Shown here: piece by piece, positions 17,298 through 25,977 of the stretch
How positions within the stretch are numbered: the first letter of the stretch is position 1
Layout: every line of letters begins with the position of its first letter
Assembly: GCF_016757735.1 (NCBI RefSeq)
Contig: NZ_CP068439.1
Span: 2,418,001 to 2,482,000 of the forward strand
DNA from: Aequorivita iocasae
Lineage (GTDB): Bacteria > Bacteroidota > Bacteroidia > Flavobacteriales > Flavobacteriaceae
Direction of reading: 5' to 3'
Length of the DNA: 64,000 bases
Translations under genes and position numbers: made by a program
Notes under the pieces: generated by a model
Told to the model about the DNA's origin: nothing
The model's input: only the letters and a program-made list of their open reading frames with translations
The model's database searches: none

Positions 17298-17723
17298 ATG
17301 AAGTACACCAACGATGAAATTTTGGCAGCTTGTAACAAAATGTGCCAGAATACCCTAATGGAAACCTTGGGGATAGAATTCACCGAAGTAGGCGATAATT
17401 TTTTAGTAGCCAGAATGCCTGTTACCACACGGGTACATCAACCAGATGGTGTTTTGCACGGCGGTGCCTCTGTGGCTTTGGCGGAAAGCGTGGGCAGTGC
17501 TGCAGCTTTTATGTTTTTAAATGCAAAAGATGTGGTAATCCGAGGAATTGAAATTGCCGCCAACCACGTAAAAAGCGTCAGCGATGGTTATGTATATGCC
17601 CACGCGAGTATTGTACACAAAGGGAGAACCACACAGCTTTGGCAGATTAAGATAAAGAATGAAAACGGTGCCCTTGTCTCACTGGTAAAACTCACAACCC
17701 TTACCTTACCAAAAAAACCATAA
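17298..17723 (+). CDS. Hotdog thioesterase, probable 1,4-dihydroxy-2-naphthoyl-CoA hydrolase
   Basis: A 141-residue PaaI/EntH-type hotdog protein. The helix motif VLHGGASVALAESVGSAA carries the HGG and the catalytic Glu. In other bacteria the closest named relatives include MenI, which releases 1,4-dihydroxy-2-naphthoate from its CoA ester in menaquinone synthesis. That function fits well here because the stop overlaps the menF start (TAATG at 17721-17725) and menD follows. The specific MenI assignment is inferred from context. Confidence 0.8.
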   Translation: MKYTNDEILAACNKMCQNTLMETLGIEFTEVGDNFLVARMPVTTRVHQPDGVLHGGASVALAESVGSAAAFMFLNAKDVVIRGIEIAANHVKSVSDGYVYAHASIVHKGRTTQLWQIKIKNENGALVSLVKLTTLTLPKKP

Positions 17724-18790
17724 TGGACTTTCACCTACTGACCGAAAAAATTTCAAAACAATTAAACCATAATTTGCCCTTCGTGGTGTACTCCTTACCA
17801 CAAGAAGATGAGGTTTCCGTTTTGCTCCAAAAAAACCAAGAGCTTTTTACACTTACTGAGATGACCCAAAATGGCTTTGTTTTTTCCCCTTTTGAATACA
17901 TTGGCAATGCGCTATTTATTCCTGAAAATGCTTCTGAAAAAATTAGTGCAGAATTGGCAAAAACCGAAGTGGAATTGACAAAGTTAGCAATTGCGGAAAA
18001 CTCCGCGGGACAAAAAGAATATACAGAAACGGTAAGAAAAACAATTGAAAACATTAAAAGAAGAAAAGCCAATAAAATAGTTCTTTCACGCTTTAGGGAA
18101 TTTCAATTAAATAACTTTTCTGTAGAATTGCTTTTAAACCGTTTATTTTCAACATACCCTACCGCCTTTCGATACATTTGGTACCATCCCCAAACTGGGA
18201 TGTGGTGTGGCGCTACACCGGAAATCTTGGTACAGGTGAAAAAGGATTCCTTTAAAACGATGGCATTGGCGGGCACACAGCCTTTTACAAACAAAGTACC
18301 GGTGGTTTGGGGGCCAAAGGAGCTTGACGAACAGCAATTGGTAACGGATGCTATAACCAATAGCTTGCAACGTGTAACTTCGGTTTTAAAAGTTTCAAAT
18401 CCACATACCCATAGAGCTGGCTCATTATTGCATTTGCGAACAGATATAACTGGAATTCTAAAAAACGGAAAAGCTACATTGACTACAATAGCTGCTGCCC
18501 TTCATCCTACACCCGCCGTTTGCGGTACACCACAAAAGTTTGCTAAGGAATTTATCAAAGAAAATGAAGGCTACGACCGTGAATTTTATACTGGATTTTT
18601 AGGACCTATACAAGAAAATGGAGCAACAGCCTCATTAATGGTAAATCTGCGTTGTATGAAAATTGTAAATAATACTGCCCGTATATTTGTGGGTGGCGGC
18701 ATTACCATTGGCTCACAACCAAGTGACGAATGGCAGGAGACACAAAATAAAATGCAGACCATGCTTCAAGTATTGCAGCCTATGCTGTAA
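17723..18790 (+). CDS. menF: Isochorismate synthase
   Basis: The 355-residue protein is a chorismate-binding enzyme: RRKANKIVLSRFRE near 110-125, the FRYIWYHPQTGMWCGATPEIL block with the lysine-centred active site region, MALAGTQPF and the C-terminal ENGYDREFYTGFLGP and VGGGITIGSQPSDEW segments. It isomerises chorismate to isochorismate, the first step towards menaquinone. EntC-type enzymes are similar, but the neighbours (menI-like, menD, menB) point to menaquinone rather than a siderophore. Cotranscribed with the thioesterase gene. Confidence 0.93.
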   Translation: MDFHLLTEKISKQLNHNLPFVVYSLPQEDEVSVLLQKNQELFTLTEMTQNGFVFSPFEYIGNALFIPENASEKISAELAKTEVELTKLAIAENSAGQKEYTETVRKTIENIKRRKANKIVLSRFREFQLNNFSVELLLNRLFSTYPTAFRYIWYHPQTGMWCGATPEILVQVKKDSFKTMALAGTQPFTNKVPVVWGPKELDEQQLVTDAITNSLQRVTSVLKVSNPHTHRAGSLLHLRTDITGILKNGKATLTTIAAALHPTPAVCGTPQKFAKEFIKENEGYDREFYTGFLGPIQENGATASLMVNLRCMKIVNNTARIFVGGGITIGSQPSDEWQETQNKMQTMLQVLQPML

Positions 18791-18808
18791 TAATTTTCAG
18801 CGTCTTTG

Positions 18809-18816
18809 TACCTTTG
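18809..18816 (+). promoter_or_regulatory. -7 box directly before menD
   Basis: TACCTTTG, an exact TAnnTTTG, ends 6 nt before ATG 18823. This supports an extra promoter for menD within the operon, giving an almost leaderless mRNA. Confidence 0.55.
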
Positions 18817-18822
18817 CGAAGC

Positions 18823-20487
18823 ATGAAATTCTCAAATAAGATTCTCTCACAAACGCTTGTTCAATTATGTTTGGACAAGGGTATAGACCATATAGTTATT
18901 TCTCCCGGATCGCGCAATGCCCCACTTACCCTTAGTTTTGGGGAACATCCAGATTTCAAATGTTTTAGCATAGTAGATGAGCGATGCGCCGCCTTTTTCG
19001 CATTGGGAATTGCGCAACAGCTACAAAAACCTGTTGCAGTTGTTTGTACCTCTGGCTCGGCTTTGCTCAATTATTATCCCGCCGTCGCTGAAGCGTTTTA
19101 CAGCGATATTCCATTAGTTGTCATTTCGGCAGATAGGCCTACAAATTATATAGATATTGGCGATGGGCAGACCATCAGGCAGGAAAACGTTTTTGAAAAC
19201 CACATTCTTTACAGCGCCAATTGCAAAGAAGGTGACGACTTTCAGATTAAAAATGAAACCGAAATAAATGTTGCCTTAAATACCGCCATCGAGCTGAACG
19301 GCCCCGTCCATATAAATATTCCCTTTTCTGAACCTTTATACCACACTTCGGAAAACCAAATGGTCTGGCCGCAAAATGTAGCGGCACGTTTGGATAAAGA
19401 AACTTTTGAAGAAAATTTGGAACCTTTTTTATCCAAATGGAATTCAAGCAGACGAAAAATGATTTTGGTGGGCGTTTTACCTCCAAATAGTGTGGAACGT
19501 AGTTTTGTGGAACAACTGGCCAAAGATGAAAGTGTTTTGGTGCTGACCGAGACCACTTCCAACCTTCATAATGAAAATTTCATCACGGCCATAGACCAAC
19601 TTATCGCGCCCTTAACGGACGAAGGCTTTAAAAAATTGCAGCCAGATATTCTGCTCACCTTCGGTGGAATGGTGGTGTCAAAAAAGATCAAAGCATTTCT
19701 GCGTAGTTTTCCGCCAGAACAGCACTGGCACGTAGATGCCAAAAAAGCCTTTGATACTTATTTTGTGTTGACGCACCATTTTAAAGCAACAGTTAATAAT
19801 TTCTTTCTGAAATTTCTTCCGAAGACAATCTCGGTTGAAAGTGATTACCAAAAACATTGGCTTTCCACAAAGCAATACAGATTGCAACGGCACGAAGCAT
19901 ATGAAAACGAAATTCCATATTCTGACTTTATGGTTTTTTGTGAAATATTCCACAGCCTTCCAGAGCATATTCAGTTGCAATTGAGCAACAGCGCAACGAT
20001 TCGTTATGCCCAACTTTTTGAGCTTCCACCTTCTGCCGAAGTTTTCTGCAATAGAGGCACCAGCGGAATAGACGGAAGCACGAGTACCGCAGTTGGTGCG
20101 GCATACGCTTCAAAACTGCCTACTGTTTTCATAACGGGCGATCTTGGTTTTTTCTATGACAGCAATGCGCTTTGGAATAATTATATCCCAAAAAATTTTA
20201 AAATAATAGTTGTGAATAATAATGGCGGGGGTATTTTCAGAATCCTACCTGGCGAAAAGAATACACAGCTTTTTGACACCTATTTTGAAACGAAACATGA
20301 TTTAAGCGCAAAACAGCTTTCGGAAATGTATGGTTTTAAATACGAAAGAATTCATTCAAAAGAAGACATAAAGATAACGCTGAAAAATTTTTTCAGTATA
20401 AAGGAAAAACCTGCTTTGCTGGAAATTTTCACACCTTCGACTGTGAATGATAAAGTGCTTTTGGAATATTTCAAGTTTATTTCATAA
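18823..20487 (+). CDS. menD: SEPHCHC synthase (MenD)
   Basis: A thiamine-diphosphate enzyme of 554 residues joining isochorismate and 2-oxoglutarate to SEPHCHC in menaquinone synthesis. Seen: HIVISPGSRNAPL and the conserved Glu of VDERCAAFFALG in the pyrimidine domain, GTSGIDGSTSTAVGAA, and the TPP motif GDLGFFYDSNALWNN...IIVVNNNGG in the C-terminal domain. ATG 18823 is preferred over TTG 18814 because the latter lies inside the promoter box. The end overlaps the convergent small gene by 6 nt. Confidence 0.96.
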   Translation: MKFSNKILSQTLVQLCLDKGIDHIVISPGSRNAPLTLSFGEHPDFKCFSIVDERCAAFFALGIAQQLQKPVAVVCTSGSALLNYYPAVAEAFYSDIPLVVISADRPTNYIDIGDGQTIRQENVFENHILYSANCKEGDDFQIKNETEINVALNTAIELNGPVHINIPFSEPLYHTSENQMVWPQNVAARLDKETFEENLEPFLSKWNSSRRKMILVGVLPPNSVERSFVEQLAKDESVLVLTETTSNLHNENFITAIDQLIAPLTDEGFKKLQPDILLTFGGMVVSKKIKAFLRSFPPEQHWHVDAKKAFDTYFVLTHHFKATVNNFFLKFLPKTISVESDYQKHWLSTKQYRLQRHEAYENEIPYSDFMVFCEIFHSLPEHIQLQLSNSATIRYAQLFELPPSAEVFCNRGTSGIDGSTSTAVGAAYASKLPTVFITGDLGFFYDSNALWNNYIPKNFKIIVVNNNGGGIFRILPGEKNTQLFDTYFETKHDLSAKQLSEMYGFKYERIHSKEDIKITLKNFFSIKEKPALLEIFTPSTVNDKVLLEYFKFIS

Positions 20488-20886
20488 ATATCCTTTTCCC
20501 CAAATAGCAGCTTCTAAAAGGTTATCAAACATCTGAAAAGGTTTTTTACAGAACTTAGCCTCCAGTTCGGCATTGGTGTGTCCCACTTCATTATAATTTA
20601 CCACTCCCACGGCACGCAATGTGGGTACTTTATTCAAATATTTGTAATCCATAGGCTTAATGGAATAAGAGTGTACGCGATTGGAAATATAGACCCAAGG
20701 CTTCGTTCCTAAATAGTTAAGGCCTTTTAGCAAAATGGAAAAACCAGTCTTATAGGAAAGAATTACACCTTCTTTTGCTTCAAAAATAACAATGCCGTTA
20801 TAGAAATAAACCATGCCGATATCTGTTTCCAGTTTTTTCTTTAACTGCAAACCAGGCGGAAGATTATGTGGAGCAATTTTTTCCAT
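20482..20886 (-). CDS. Small conserved cytosolic protein, paralogue of the 24.4-kb gene
   Basis: The start is ATG 20886; the TTG two codons earlier is less likely. The 134 residues have no signal or membrane segment. The middle resembles the protein at 24364-24759: both have KPWVYISNRVHSYSIKPMDY / KKMVYISNRVFNYAVDPLTY, then hydrophobic VGVVNYN / MAIVAKT strands, an NAELEAKFCKKPFQMF / NAKLESMFYKKKFEIF helix and a terminal LLEAAIW / LSEAMAW helix. The alpha/beta order fits a STAS/SpoIIAA-like fold. Function unknown. It is convergent with menD, and its sister is convergent with menB. Confidence 0.75.
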   Translation of the reverse strand: MEKIAPHNLPPGLQLKKKLETDIGMVYFYNGIVIFEAKEGVILSYKTGFSILLKGLNYLGTKPWVYISNRVHSYSIKPMDYKYLNKVPTLRAVGVVNYNEVGHTNAELEAKFCKKPFQMFDNLLEAAIWGKGYL

Positions 20887-20958
20887 TTTCAACGTGAATT
20901 TACATTTTAAGTTTGATTTGTATATACGTGGTGAGCACTTTTTTTGTCAAGAATACAG

Positions 20959-20966
20959 TACCTTTG
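20959..20966 (+). promoter_or_regulatory. -7 box of the cvfB-like gene
   Basis: TACCTTTG is an exact TAnnTTTG ending 5 nt before ATG 20972, again implying a leaderless transcript and fixing the start. Confidence 0.6.
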
Positions 20967-20971
20967 CAGCT

Positions 20972-21802
20972 ATGATAAAATTAGGTGAATACAATACTTT
21001 GGAGATTCTTCGGGAAACCGAACCGGGTCTATATTTGGGTGATGGTGAGGAGAATGTGGTACTCTTGCCACATAAGTATAAGCCCGAGGAATATGAAATA
21101 GGAGATGAGATATCAGTTTTTATATATCTCGATAATGAAGAGCGCCCCATTGCCACTACGCTGGATCCTTTTCTGCAACTAAATACGTTTGGTTATTTGC
21201 ATTGCAGCGATGTTACCGAGTATGGCGCCTTTATGGATTGGGGCTTAGAAAAGCAGCTCTTTGTTCCGTTTAAGGAGCAGGCTCGCCCAATGAAAAAGGG
21301 CAATTGGTACATTGTCTATTTATATATTGATGAAAAGACCAACCGCTTAGTAGGAAGCAGCAAAACGAACCATTTTCTTCAGAACGAAAACCTGACCGTA
21401 GAACCTTTTCAGGAAGTGGATATTTTGGTAACTCACTTGACGGAAAAAGGAGCAAATGTTATCGTTAACGGATTACACAAAGGATTGATTTATATTGAAG
21501 ATATCTTTGAAGATATTCGCACTGGGGATAAAATGAAGGCTTTCATAAAAAAAATTCGTCCCGACAATAAAATTGATATCGTTCTGCAAACCCCAGGATA
21601 TAAAAGCATTGAACCAAACGCAAACTTTATAAGGGAAGAGCTGGAAGCTGCTGGCGGTTTTTTGCCGCTTCACGACAAATCAGACCCGGGCACTATTAAA
21701 AATATGTTGGGGATGAGCAAGAAAAGCTTCAAAAAGGCAATTGGCACACTTTACAAAGACAAGCAGATTATAATTAAAGAAGACGGAATAGAGCTCTTGT
21801 AA
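20972..21802 (+). CDS. CvfB-family S1-like RNA-binding protein
   Basis: The start is ATG 20972, just after the promoter box; the frame is open further upstream but that would run through the promoter. The 276-residue protein has successive S1-like OB domains (for example GYLHCSDVTEYGAFMDWGLEKQLFVPF near 65-90) and a C-terminal winged-helix segment (SKKSFKKAIGTLYKDKQIIIKEDGIELL). This is the architecture of CvfB/YitL proteins, which bind RNA and influence virulence-factor expression in Firmicutes. The role in flavobacteria is not established. It is monocistronic and convergent with the next gene. Confidence 0.88.
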   Translation: MIKLGEYNTLEILRETEPGLYLGDGEENVVLLPHKYKPEEYEIGDEISVFIYLDNEERPIATTLDPFLQLNTFGYLHCSDVTEYGAFMDWGLEKQLFVPFKEQARPMKKGNWYIVYLYIDEKTNRLVGSSKTNHFLQNENLTVEPFQEVDILVTHLTEKGANVIVNGLHKGLIYIEDIFEDIRTGDKMKAFIKKIRPDNKIDIVLQTPGYKSIEPNANFIREELEAAGGFLPLHDKSDPGTIKNMLGMSKKSFKKAIGTLYKDKQIIIKEDGIELL

Positions 21803-21805
21803 ATT

Positions 21806-22258
21806 TTAATAACCGTTTATGCGATAAGGAGCGCAACGTGGACAAACACCGTAAGGAGGACAGGAGTCTGCAAAAAGGAAACCACGGGAAGCGTCTTTAT
21901 AGGCAATGTTCTTAACTTTGGTTGAACCGTCGGCGCTGTAACTGCTGTTGCCAAATACGCCATATTCTTTAGGATCCAAAGAAATCTGAATGTCAGATTT
22001 CACATAGTTTTCACTAGCTGCCATCGCATCATACATACTTACCGGTTCCCGATAATTGTTTTTATTCATTTTAAATGAAGGAAGCTTGTTTGAAATCTTT
22101 TTCGAAAAATCTGAATTTGAAGATAATAGTGAAGCGCTCATTAAACTCTCAACTTCTGGCAAGCTCACAAAATCCAATTTATACTTATTGGACTCAAAAT
22201 CCAACTGTGCCGAGGCAAGCAGCGGAAACAGAAAAAGAAGAAGTAACAATTTTTTCAT
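21806..22258 (-). CDS. Secreted hypothetical protein with a Cys-rich C-terminus
   Basis: Two ATGs occur in a row (22261 and 22258); the second is favoured because the -7 box at 22264-22271 then sits 5 nt upstream, as in other leaderless genes here. A signal peptide (MKKLLLLLFLFPLLASAQ) precedes about 130 residues without a known domain. The last 20 residues hold three cysteines (SCPPYGVCPRCAPY), a possible metal site or disulfide knot. It is convergent with cvfB with 3 nt between the stops. Confidence 0.7.
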   Translation of the reverse strand: MKKLLLLLFLFPLLASAQLDFESNKYKLDFVSLPEVESLMSASLLSSNSDFSKKISNKLPSFKMNKNNYREPVSMYDAMAASENYVKSDIQISLDPKEYGVFGNSSYSADGSTKVKNIAYKDASRGFLFADSCPPYGVCPRCAPYRINGY

Positions 22259-22263
22259 CATTA

Positions 22264-22271
22264 CAAAGGTA
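22264..22271 (-). promoter_or_regulatory. -7 box of the 21.8-kb secreted protein gene
   Basis: It reads TACCTTTG on the minus strand, an exact TAnnTTTG, 5 nt before the ATG at 22258. Confidence 0.55.
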
Positions 22272-22332
22272 ACAAAAGTTAGGCCAAGTTTAAGCTTGAA
22301 TCTAAATTCAAAACGTTGTGAAAGAATTGTTA

Positions 22333-23451
22333 TTATAAACTCAAGTTTTTGGCGGTATTTTTAGGTACTGCATCTTGGTGAACCGTAATGCTTATTGCCT
22401 TTAAACGCATATAGGCCTCGCTAAAATATACATATCCGCCGTTGGCTACGCGTGTTTCGTCTGTTCCCCAACTGTTTTTTACTTTGTAATATTTTGTTCC
22501 GTTTTGATCCCGGAGCATGCCTGTTATGTGCATTAAATGATCATCGGTGGTATCATAGTTTTCAAACTCTTGCTGGCGGTATTCTTGTGTAATTTTCTTT
22601 TCGGGATAAATGCCTTGCAAGGCTTTAATATTATTTTCAACTGTTTCGGGAATTACCGCAACACCATCTTTTGAAGAAAAGGTCTTTTCGCTTACATCGC
22701 AATCCAATTCTACGGTAAAACCGTTTTCCAAAGCGTTGTCAATAGTCGCCATCATTTCATCCAATGGTACATTGTAAAAGCTGCCATTGCTCCAATTGTC
22801 TGGTATATTCAAGATAAATTTTGAATAGAAAGGAGCATGGGTAAAACTGGTAATGTTCACGTAATCTGCAGGCTGGATTTTGGTCATTGCCAAAAAGGTT
22901 TGTGGCGTGTATTGTTTCCCTTCATAAGTGAAGTTGGATACGTTTTTTCCCAAATAAACATCGAGTACACTTTCTATTGCGGTGCGCCATTTTGGGCTGA
23001 GCTTTCGTCCGGGATTGTCAACATAGGTTTTCAACATTGCTTCCAGCACGGCAACCATTTCAGCGTGGTTGTGGGTGGTTTCCCCATTATCCAGACCATT
23101 AAATGCCGCTTCGGGAACCAAACCATTTCTTTCAACAGCATTCATCACATCGTGCGCCAAGCCACCTTCACTGAATTGCGCTTTTCCTTGTCGCATAATA
23201 AAGTTTTCAGCTTTTAAGGGGTAGGTGTTTCGCACTTGGTACATTTCACTCAAATCAATTTTTTCTCCCGTAAGGCGAATTATTTCACTTTCCAAAAACG
23301 AAGTGCTGCTAAAGCTCCAGCAGGTTCCGGTAATTCCCTGGCTTATGACTGGAGTTGCTTCTAAATCTACAATTGTAGTGAATTTGTAAGCTTCTTGTGC
23401 GGTTAGGGTTACAGTAAAAAGAATTGCAATTAGAAAAAATACGTTGCGCAT
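22333..23451 (-). CDS. Exported C1 (papain-like) peptidase, PepC/bleomycin-hydrolase type
   Basis: The signal peptide (MRNVFFLIAILFTVTLTAQ) is followed by a complete papain catalytic set: Gln and Cys in QGITGTCWSFSSTSFLE, His in DDHLMHITGM and Asn in KVKNSWGTDE. The long insert between Cys and His and the LESEIIRL segment match the aminopeptidase C/bleomycin hydrolase branch. Unlike cytosolic PepC, it is exported, so it probably trims peptides in the periplasm. Divergent from menB. Length of 372 residues is typical for the exported Bacteroidetes form. Confidence 0.88.
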   Translation of the reverse strand: MRNVFFLIAILFTVTLTAQEAYKFTTIVDLEATPVISQGITGTCWSFSSTSFLESEIIRLTGEKIDLSEMYQVRNTYPLKAENFIMRQGKAQFSEGGLAHDVMNAVERNGLVPEAAFNGLDNGETTHNHAEMVAVLEAMLKTYVDNPGRKLSPKWRTAIESVLDVYLGKNVSNFTYEGKQYTPQTFLAMTKIQPADYVNITSFTHAPFYSKFILNIPDNWSNGSFYNVPLDEMMATIDNALENGFTVELDCDVSEKTFSSKDGVAVIPETVENNIKALQGIYPEKKITQEYRQQEFENYDTTDDHLMHITGMLRDQNGTKYYKVKNSWGTDETRVANGGYVYFSEAYMRLKAISITVHQDAVPKNTAKNLSL

Positions 23452-23497
23452 AATGTTTGAAGTTGTATTAATGATATTCCTCCTTCGCGGGAATTAT

Positions 23498-23505
23498 TAT
23501 CTTTG
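23498..23505 (+). promoter_or_regulatory. -7 box of menB
   Basis: TATCTTTG is an exact TAnnTTTG, 18 nt before ATG 23524. Confidence 0.5.
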
Positions 23506-23523
23506 AAAACAAAAATAATAATT

Positions 23524-24363
23524 ATGTCTTCACCCAACTGGAAAACAGCCAAAGAATATACCGATATTACCTATAAAAAAGCTAACGGCGTTGCCCGAAT
23601 TGCCTTTAACCGTCCTGATGTGCGTAATGCCTTTCGTCCTAAAACCACGGCGGAATTGCTTGATGCTTTTCACGATGCACAGGAAGACACCTCCATTGGC
23701 GTGGTTTTGCTTTCTGCGGAAGGACCTTCCAGTAAAGATGGTGTTTATAGTTTTTGTAGCGGTGGCGATCAAAAAGCGCGTGGCCATCAAGGCTATGTAG
23801 GGGAAGATGGCTACCATCGTTTAAATATTCTCGATGTACAACGTTTGATTCGCTTTATGCCGAAGGCTGTTATCTGTGTGGTACCGGGATGGGCCGTAGG
23901 GGGCGGGCACAGCCTGCACGTGGTTTGTGATTTAACCTTGGCAAGTAAAGAACATGCTATTTTCAAACAGACCGATGCCGATGTTACCAGTTTTGACGGC
24001 GGCTATGGAAGTGCCTATTTGGCAAAGATGGTAGGGCAGAAGCGGGCGCGTGAAATCTTTTTCCTCGGAAGAAATTACTCTGCGCAGGAAGCTTTTGAGA
24101 TGGGAATGGTGAACGCCGTGGTTCCGCACGAGAAACTGGAGGCTACTGCTTATGAATGGGCGCAGGAAATTCTTGCAAAGAGCCCTACCTCTATTAAAAT
24201 GCTAAAGTTTGCAATGAATTTAACTGACGACGGAATGGTAGGCCAACAAGTTTTTGCGGGGGAAGCTACGCGGCTTGCCTATATGACGGACGAAGCTAAA
24301 GAGGGCCGTGATGCTTTTCTTGAAAAAAGGAAGCCTAATTTTGACAAAAAGTGGTTGCCGTAA
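23524..24363 (+). CDS. menB: 1,4-dihydroxy-2-naphthoyl-CoA synthase (MenB)
   Basis: A crotonase-fold enzyme of 279 residues that cyclises succinylbenzoyl-CoA in menaquinone synthesis. Seen: NRPDVRNAFRP, the oxyanion-loop region with SGGDQKARG (typical of MenB rather than general enoyl-CoA hydratases), CVVPGWAVGGGHSLHVVCDLTLAS, DADVTSFDGGYGSAYLAKMVGQKRAREIFFLGR, and the C-terminal AYMTDEAKEGRDAFLEKRKPNF. ATG 23524 is preferred to the upstream in-frame start at 23503 because the -7 box overlaps the latter. The stop abuts the stop of the convergent small gene. Confidence 0.97.
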   Translation: MSSPNWKTAKEYTDITYKKANGVARIAFNRPDVRNAFRPKTTAELLDAFHDAQEDTSIGVVLLSAEGPSSKDGVYSFCSGGDQKARGHQGYVGEDGYHRLNILDVQRLIRFMPKAVICVVPGWAVGGGHSLHVVCDLTLASKEHAIFKQTDADVTSFDGGYGSAYLAKMVGQKRAREIFFLGRNYSAQEAFEMGMVNAVVPHEKLEATAYEWAQEILAKSPTSIKMLKFAMNLTDDGMVGQQVFAGEATRLAYMTDEAKEGRDAFLEKRKPNFDKKWLP

Positions 24364-24759
24364 TCAATTTTCCTGGGTGAGTTCGCTGTTTGCCAATTCT
24401 TTTTGTACCCAGGCCATGGCTTCGCTTAGGGTTTCAAAGATTTCAAATTTCTTTTTGTAGAACATGCTTTCCAGTTTGGCATTTGATTTTGCCAAATCAG
24501 TTTTCGCTACTATGGCCATGGCCACACGGTTGTGGATTTTTGAGGTATCTAGATAGGTGAGGGGGTCAACGGCGTAGTTAAAGACTCGGTTTGAGATGTA
24601 GACCATTTTTTTGTTTGCAAAATGTTTGTCTATCACTTTGCGCAGTTTGTCATTGTGGGCCGGGATTACAGTAACCCCTTCCTTAACCTGGTTGACGAGG
24701 AAGTTATCAAAGATGAAAACTTCTGACTCCTTGAAATCGTAATAGTGGAACATGCCCAT
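24364..24759 (-). CDS. Small conserved cytosolic protein, paralogue of the 20.5-kb gene
   Basis: 131 residues without signal or membrane segments, alternating strands and helices in the order expected for a STAS/SpoIIAA-like fold. The block MVYISNRVFNYAVDPLTYLD and the helix NAKLESMFYKKKFEIFETL match the 20482-20886 product. No catalytic motif. Its stop codon abuts the menB stop, so both family members sit convergently against menaquinone genes. The function is unknown, and the link to quinone metabolism is only positional. Confidence 0.75.
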   Translation of the reverse strand: MGMFHYYDFKESEVFIFDNFLVNQVKEGVTVIPAHNDKLRKVIDKHFANKKMVYISNRVFNYAVDPLTYLDTSKIHNRVAMAIVAKTDLAKSNAKLESMFYKKKFEIFETLSEAMAWVQKELANSELTQEN

Positions 24760-25228
24760 AGTGCTTTGTATTGGTTGGTTTTTTAAAGATAAGGAAGTTT
24801 TGATTATTATTTTAAGTCTGTTTTTTTAATATTCTTGTGACTGTCTCGTCTCGAGATATGGCTATGGCTTAAAATTGATTTACGGAGTTTTTATATTTCG
24901 TTTTCAATTTGCTCATAGGTCAAAATTCTGAAAGAGAGTCCGTTTGGTTAGAATAAGTGATTACAATAAAATTCAGAAATATAATTAAATTTCATTGTGT
25001 CCAAATGTTTGCCAAGATGTAAATTAAATTAAAATAATATAGTTTTTATTCCCAGCGTATATTTTATAGTTTCCCTTCAAATATACCCCAAAACCCAAGT
25101 TGTTATAACATAGTTTTATGCATCTTATTAACGAGAGGTTATGGGTAAGTACACGTAAAACCTGCAAAGGGTTTTATGGAGTAGGCGGGGAGAGGGGATT
25201 GGTTAGAGGTGTTGTTAAAGCCAGTTTT
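24760..25228. other. 469-bp gap without a gene, containing a copy of an 83-bp direct repeat
   Basis: No ORF with coding character on either strand and no tRNA or clear terminator. The only structure found is direct-repeat copy A at 25062-25144. Confidence 0.5.
25062..25144 (+). repeat. Direct repeat copy A flanking the ABM gene
   Basis: It aligns without gaps to 25736-25818 at a constant offset of 674 bp; my hand count gives 62 of 83 positions identical. The best-kept blocks are TTTTATAGT, TCAAATATA, TAGTTTT and CTTATTAACGA. Confidence 0.65.
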
Positions 25229-25639
25229 TTATTTTTTAATAAATTCCTTTTCAATCTTCCATTGTGAAATGGTCGGTGGGCCGGCTAAAAATACTCTGGA
25301 ATCTTCTATAAATTTTTGTAAATGTTTTGTTTGCATATGCGCTGTATTGTAGTAATTATCATCGCTCCATACTTCGTAAAGTAAAATTTTTGATGTATCC
25401 TTTAAATCAGTATGCAGTTTAATACTTACAAAGTGAGGCTCCTTTGTAACATTTTCTATTAGTTCGGTTAAACCAGCTATGGCATCATTACTTTTTGTGG
25501 GTTGAATATTATATTCAACAAGCACAATTAAATTCTTCTGATTGTTTTCTGCTTTCATCGGTTCATTTGTTTTATTACAAGAGACAGAACTAAAGATGAA
25601 GAGAAGCAATACTTTTGATACCGTCATTTTTGTTTTCAT
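25229..25639 (-). CDS. Lipoprotein with antibiotic-biosynthesis-monooxygenase (ABM) domain
   Basis: The start is ATG 25639, which begins a lipoprotein signal (MKTKMTVSKVLLLFIFSSVSC); the in-frame start at 25717 adds residues that do not resemble a signal. The mature 115 residues form one ABM ferredoxin-like domain: LIVLVEYNIQPTKSNDAIAGL, HFVSIKLHTDL, KILLYEVWSDDNYYNTAHMQTKHLQKF. ABM proteins are often heme or quinone oxygenases, or have no known activity; the conserved His in the H-M-x-T-K-H helix is present. It is isolated, with an 83-bp direct repeat on each side. Confidence 0.8.
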   Translation of the reverse strand: MKTKMTVSKVLLLFIFSSVSCNKTNEPMKAENNQKNLIVLVEYNIQPTKSNDAIAGLTELIENVTKEPHFVSIKLHTDLKDTSKILLYEVWSDDNYYNTAHMQTKHLQKFIEDSRVFLAGPPTISQWKIEKEFIKK

Positions 25640-25735
25640 ATCGATATATATTAGTGAATTTAGATTCTTTTTTGTAATACTGATTGCGTGCAGGTATCTT
25701 GTAGATAAAACTATCAATTTTTTATTGATTACATC

Positions 25736-25818
25736 TTTTATAGTTACTCATCAAATATAACTCAGAACCCAGTCAGTTAAAGTATAGTTTTCAGGAACTT
25801 ATTAACGAAAGGCTGTAG
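25736..25818 (+). repeat. Direct repeat copy B flanking the ABM gene
   Basis: Partner of 25062-25144 in the same orientation. It lies in the 338-bp gene-free stretch 25640-25977, which otherwise holds only the asnB terminator. Confidence 0.65.
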
Positions 25819-25831
25819 AAAGTGCAATAAA

Positions 25832-25862
25832 AAACGCCAGTGATTTCGTTTCATTGGCGTTT
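25832..25862 (-). terminator. Intrinsic terminator of asnB
   Basis: A 12-bp stem (25851-25862 with 25832-25843, one G-U) followed on the minus strand by a T-rich run. It is 116 bp downstream of the asnB stop. Confidence 0.75.
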
Positions 25863-25977
25863 GACCTATTAATAAATTGTTTAATTCTTCCTTAAAACCA
25901 TGGCAAATTTTAAGAATAACTTAAATGTACAAAAAATATAAATAGGCCGAGACAAAAAAAATATAGCTTACTTCTTA

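Noticed and set aside
25229-25717. Longer start of the ABM gene at 25717
   Set aside because: The 26 extra residues would hide the lipoprotein signal that begins at ATG 25639.
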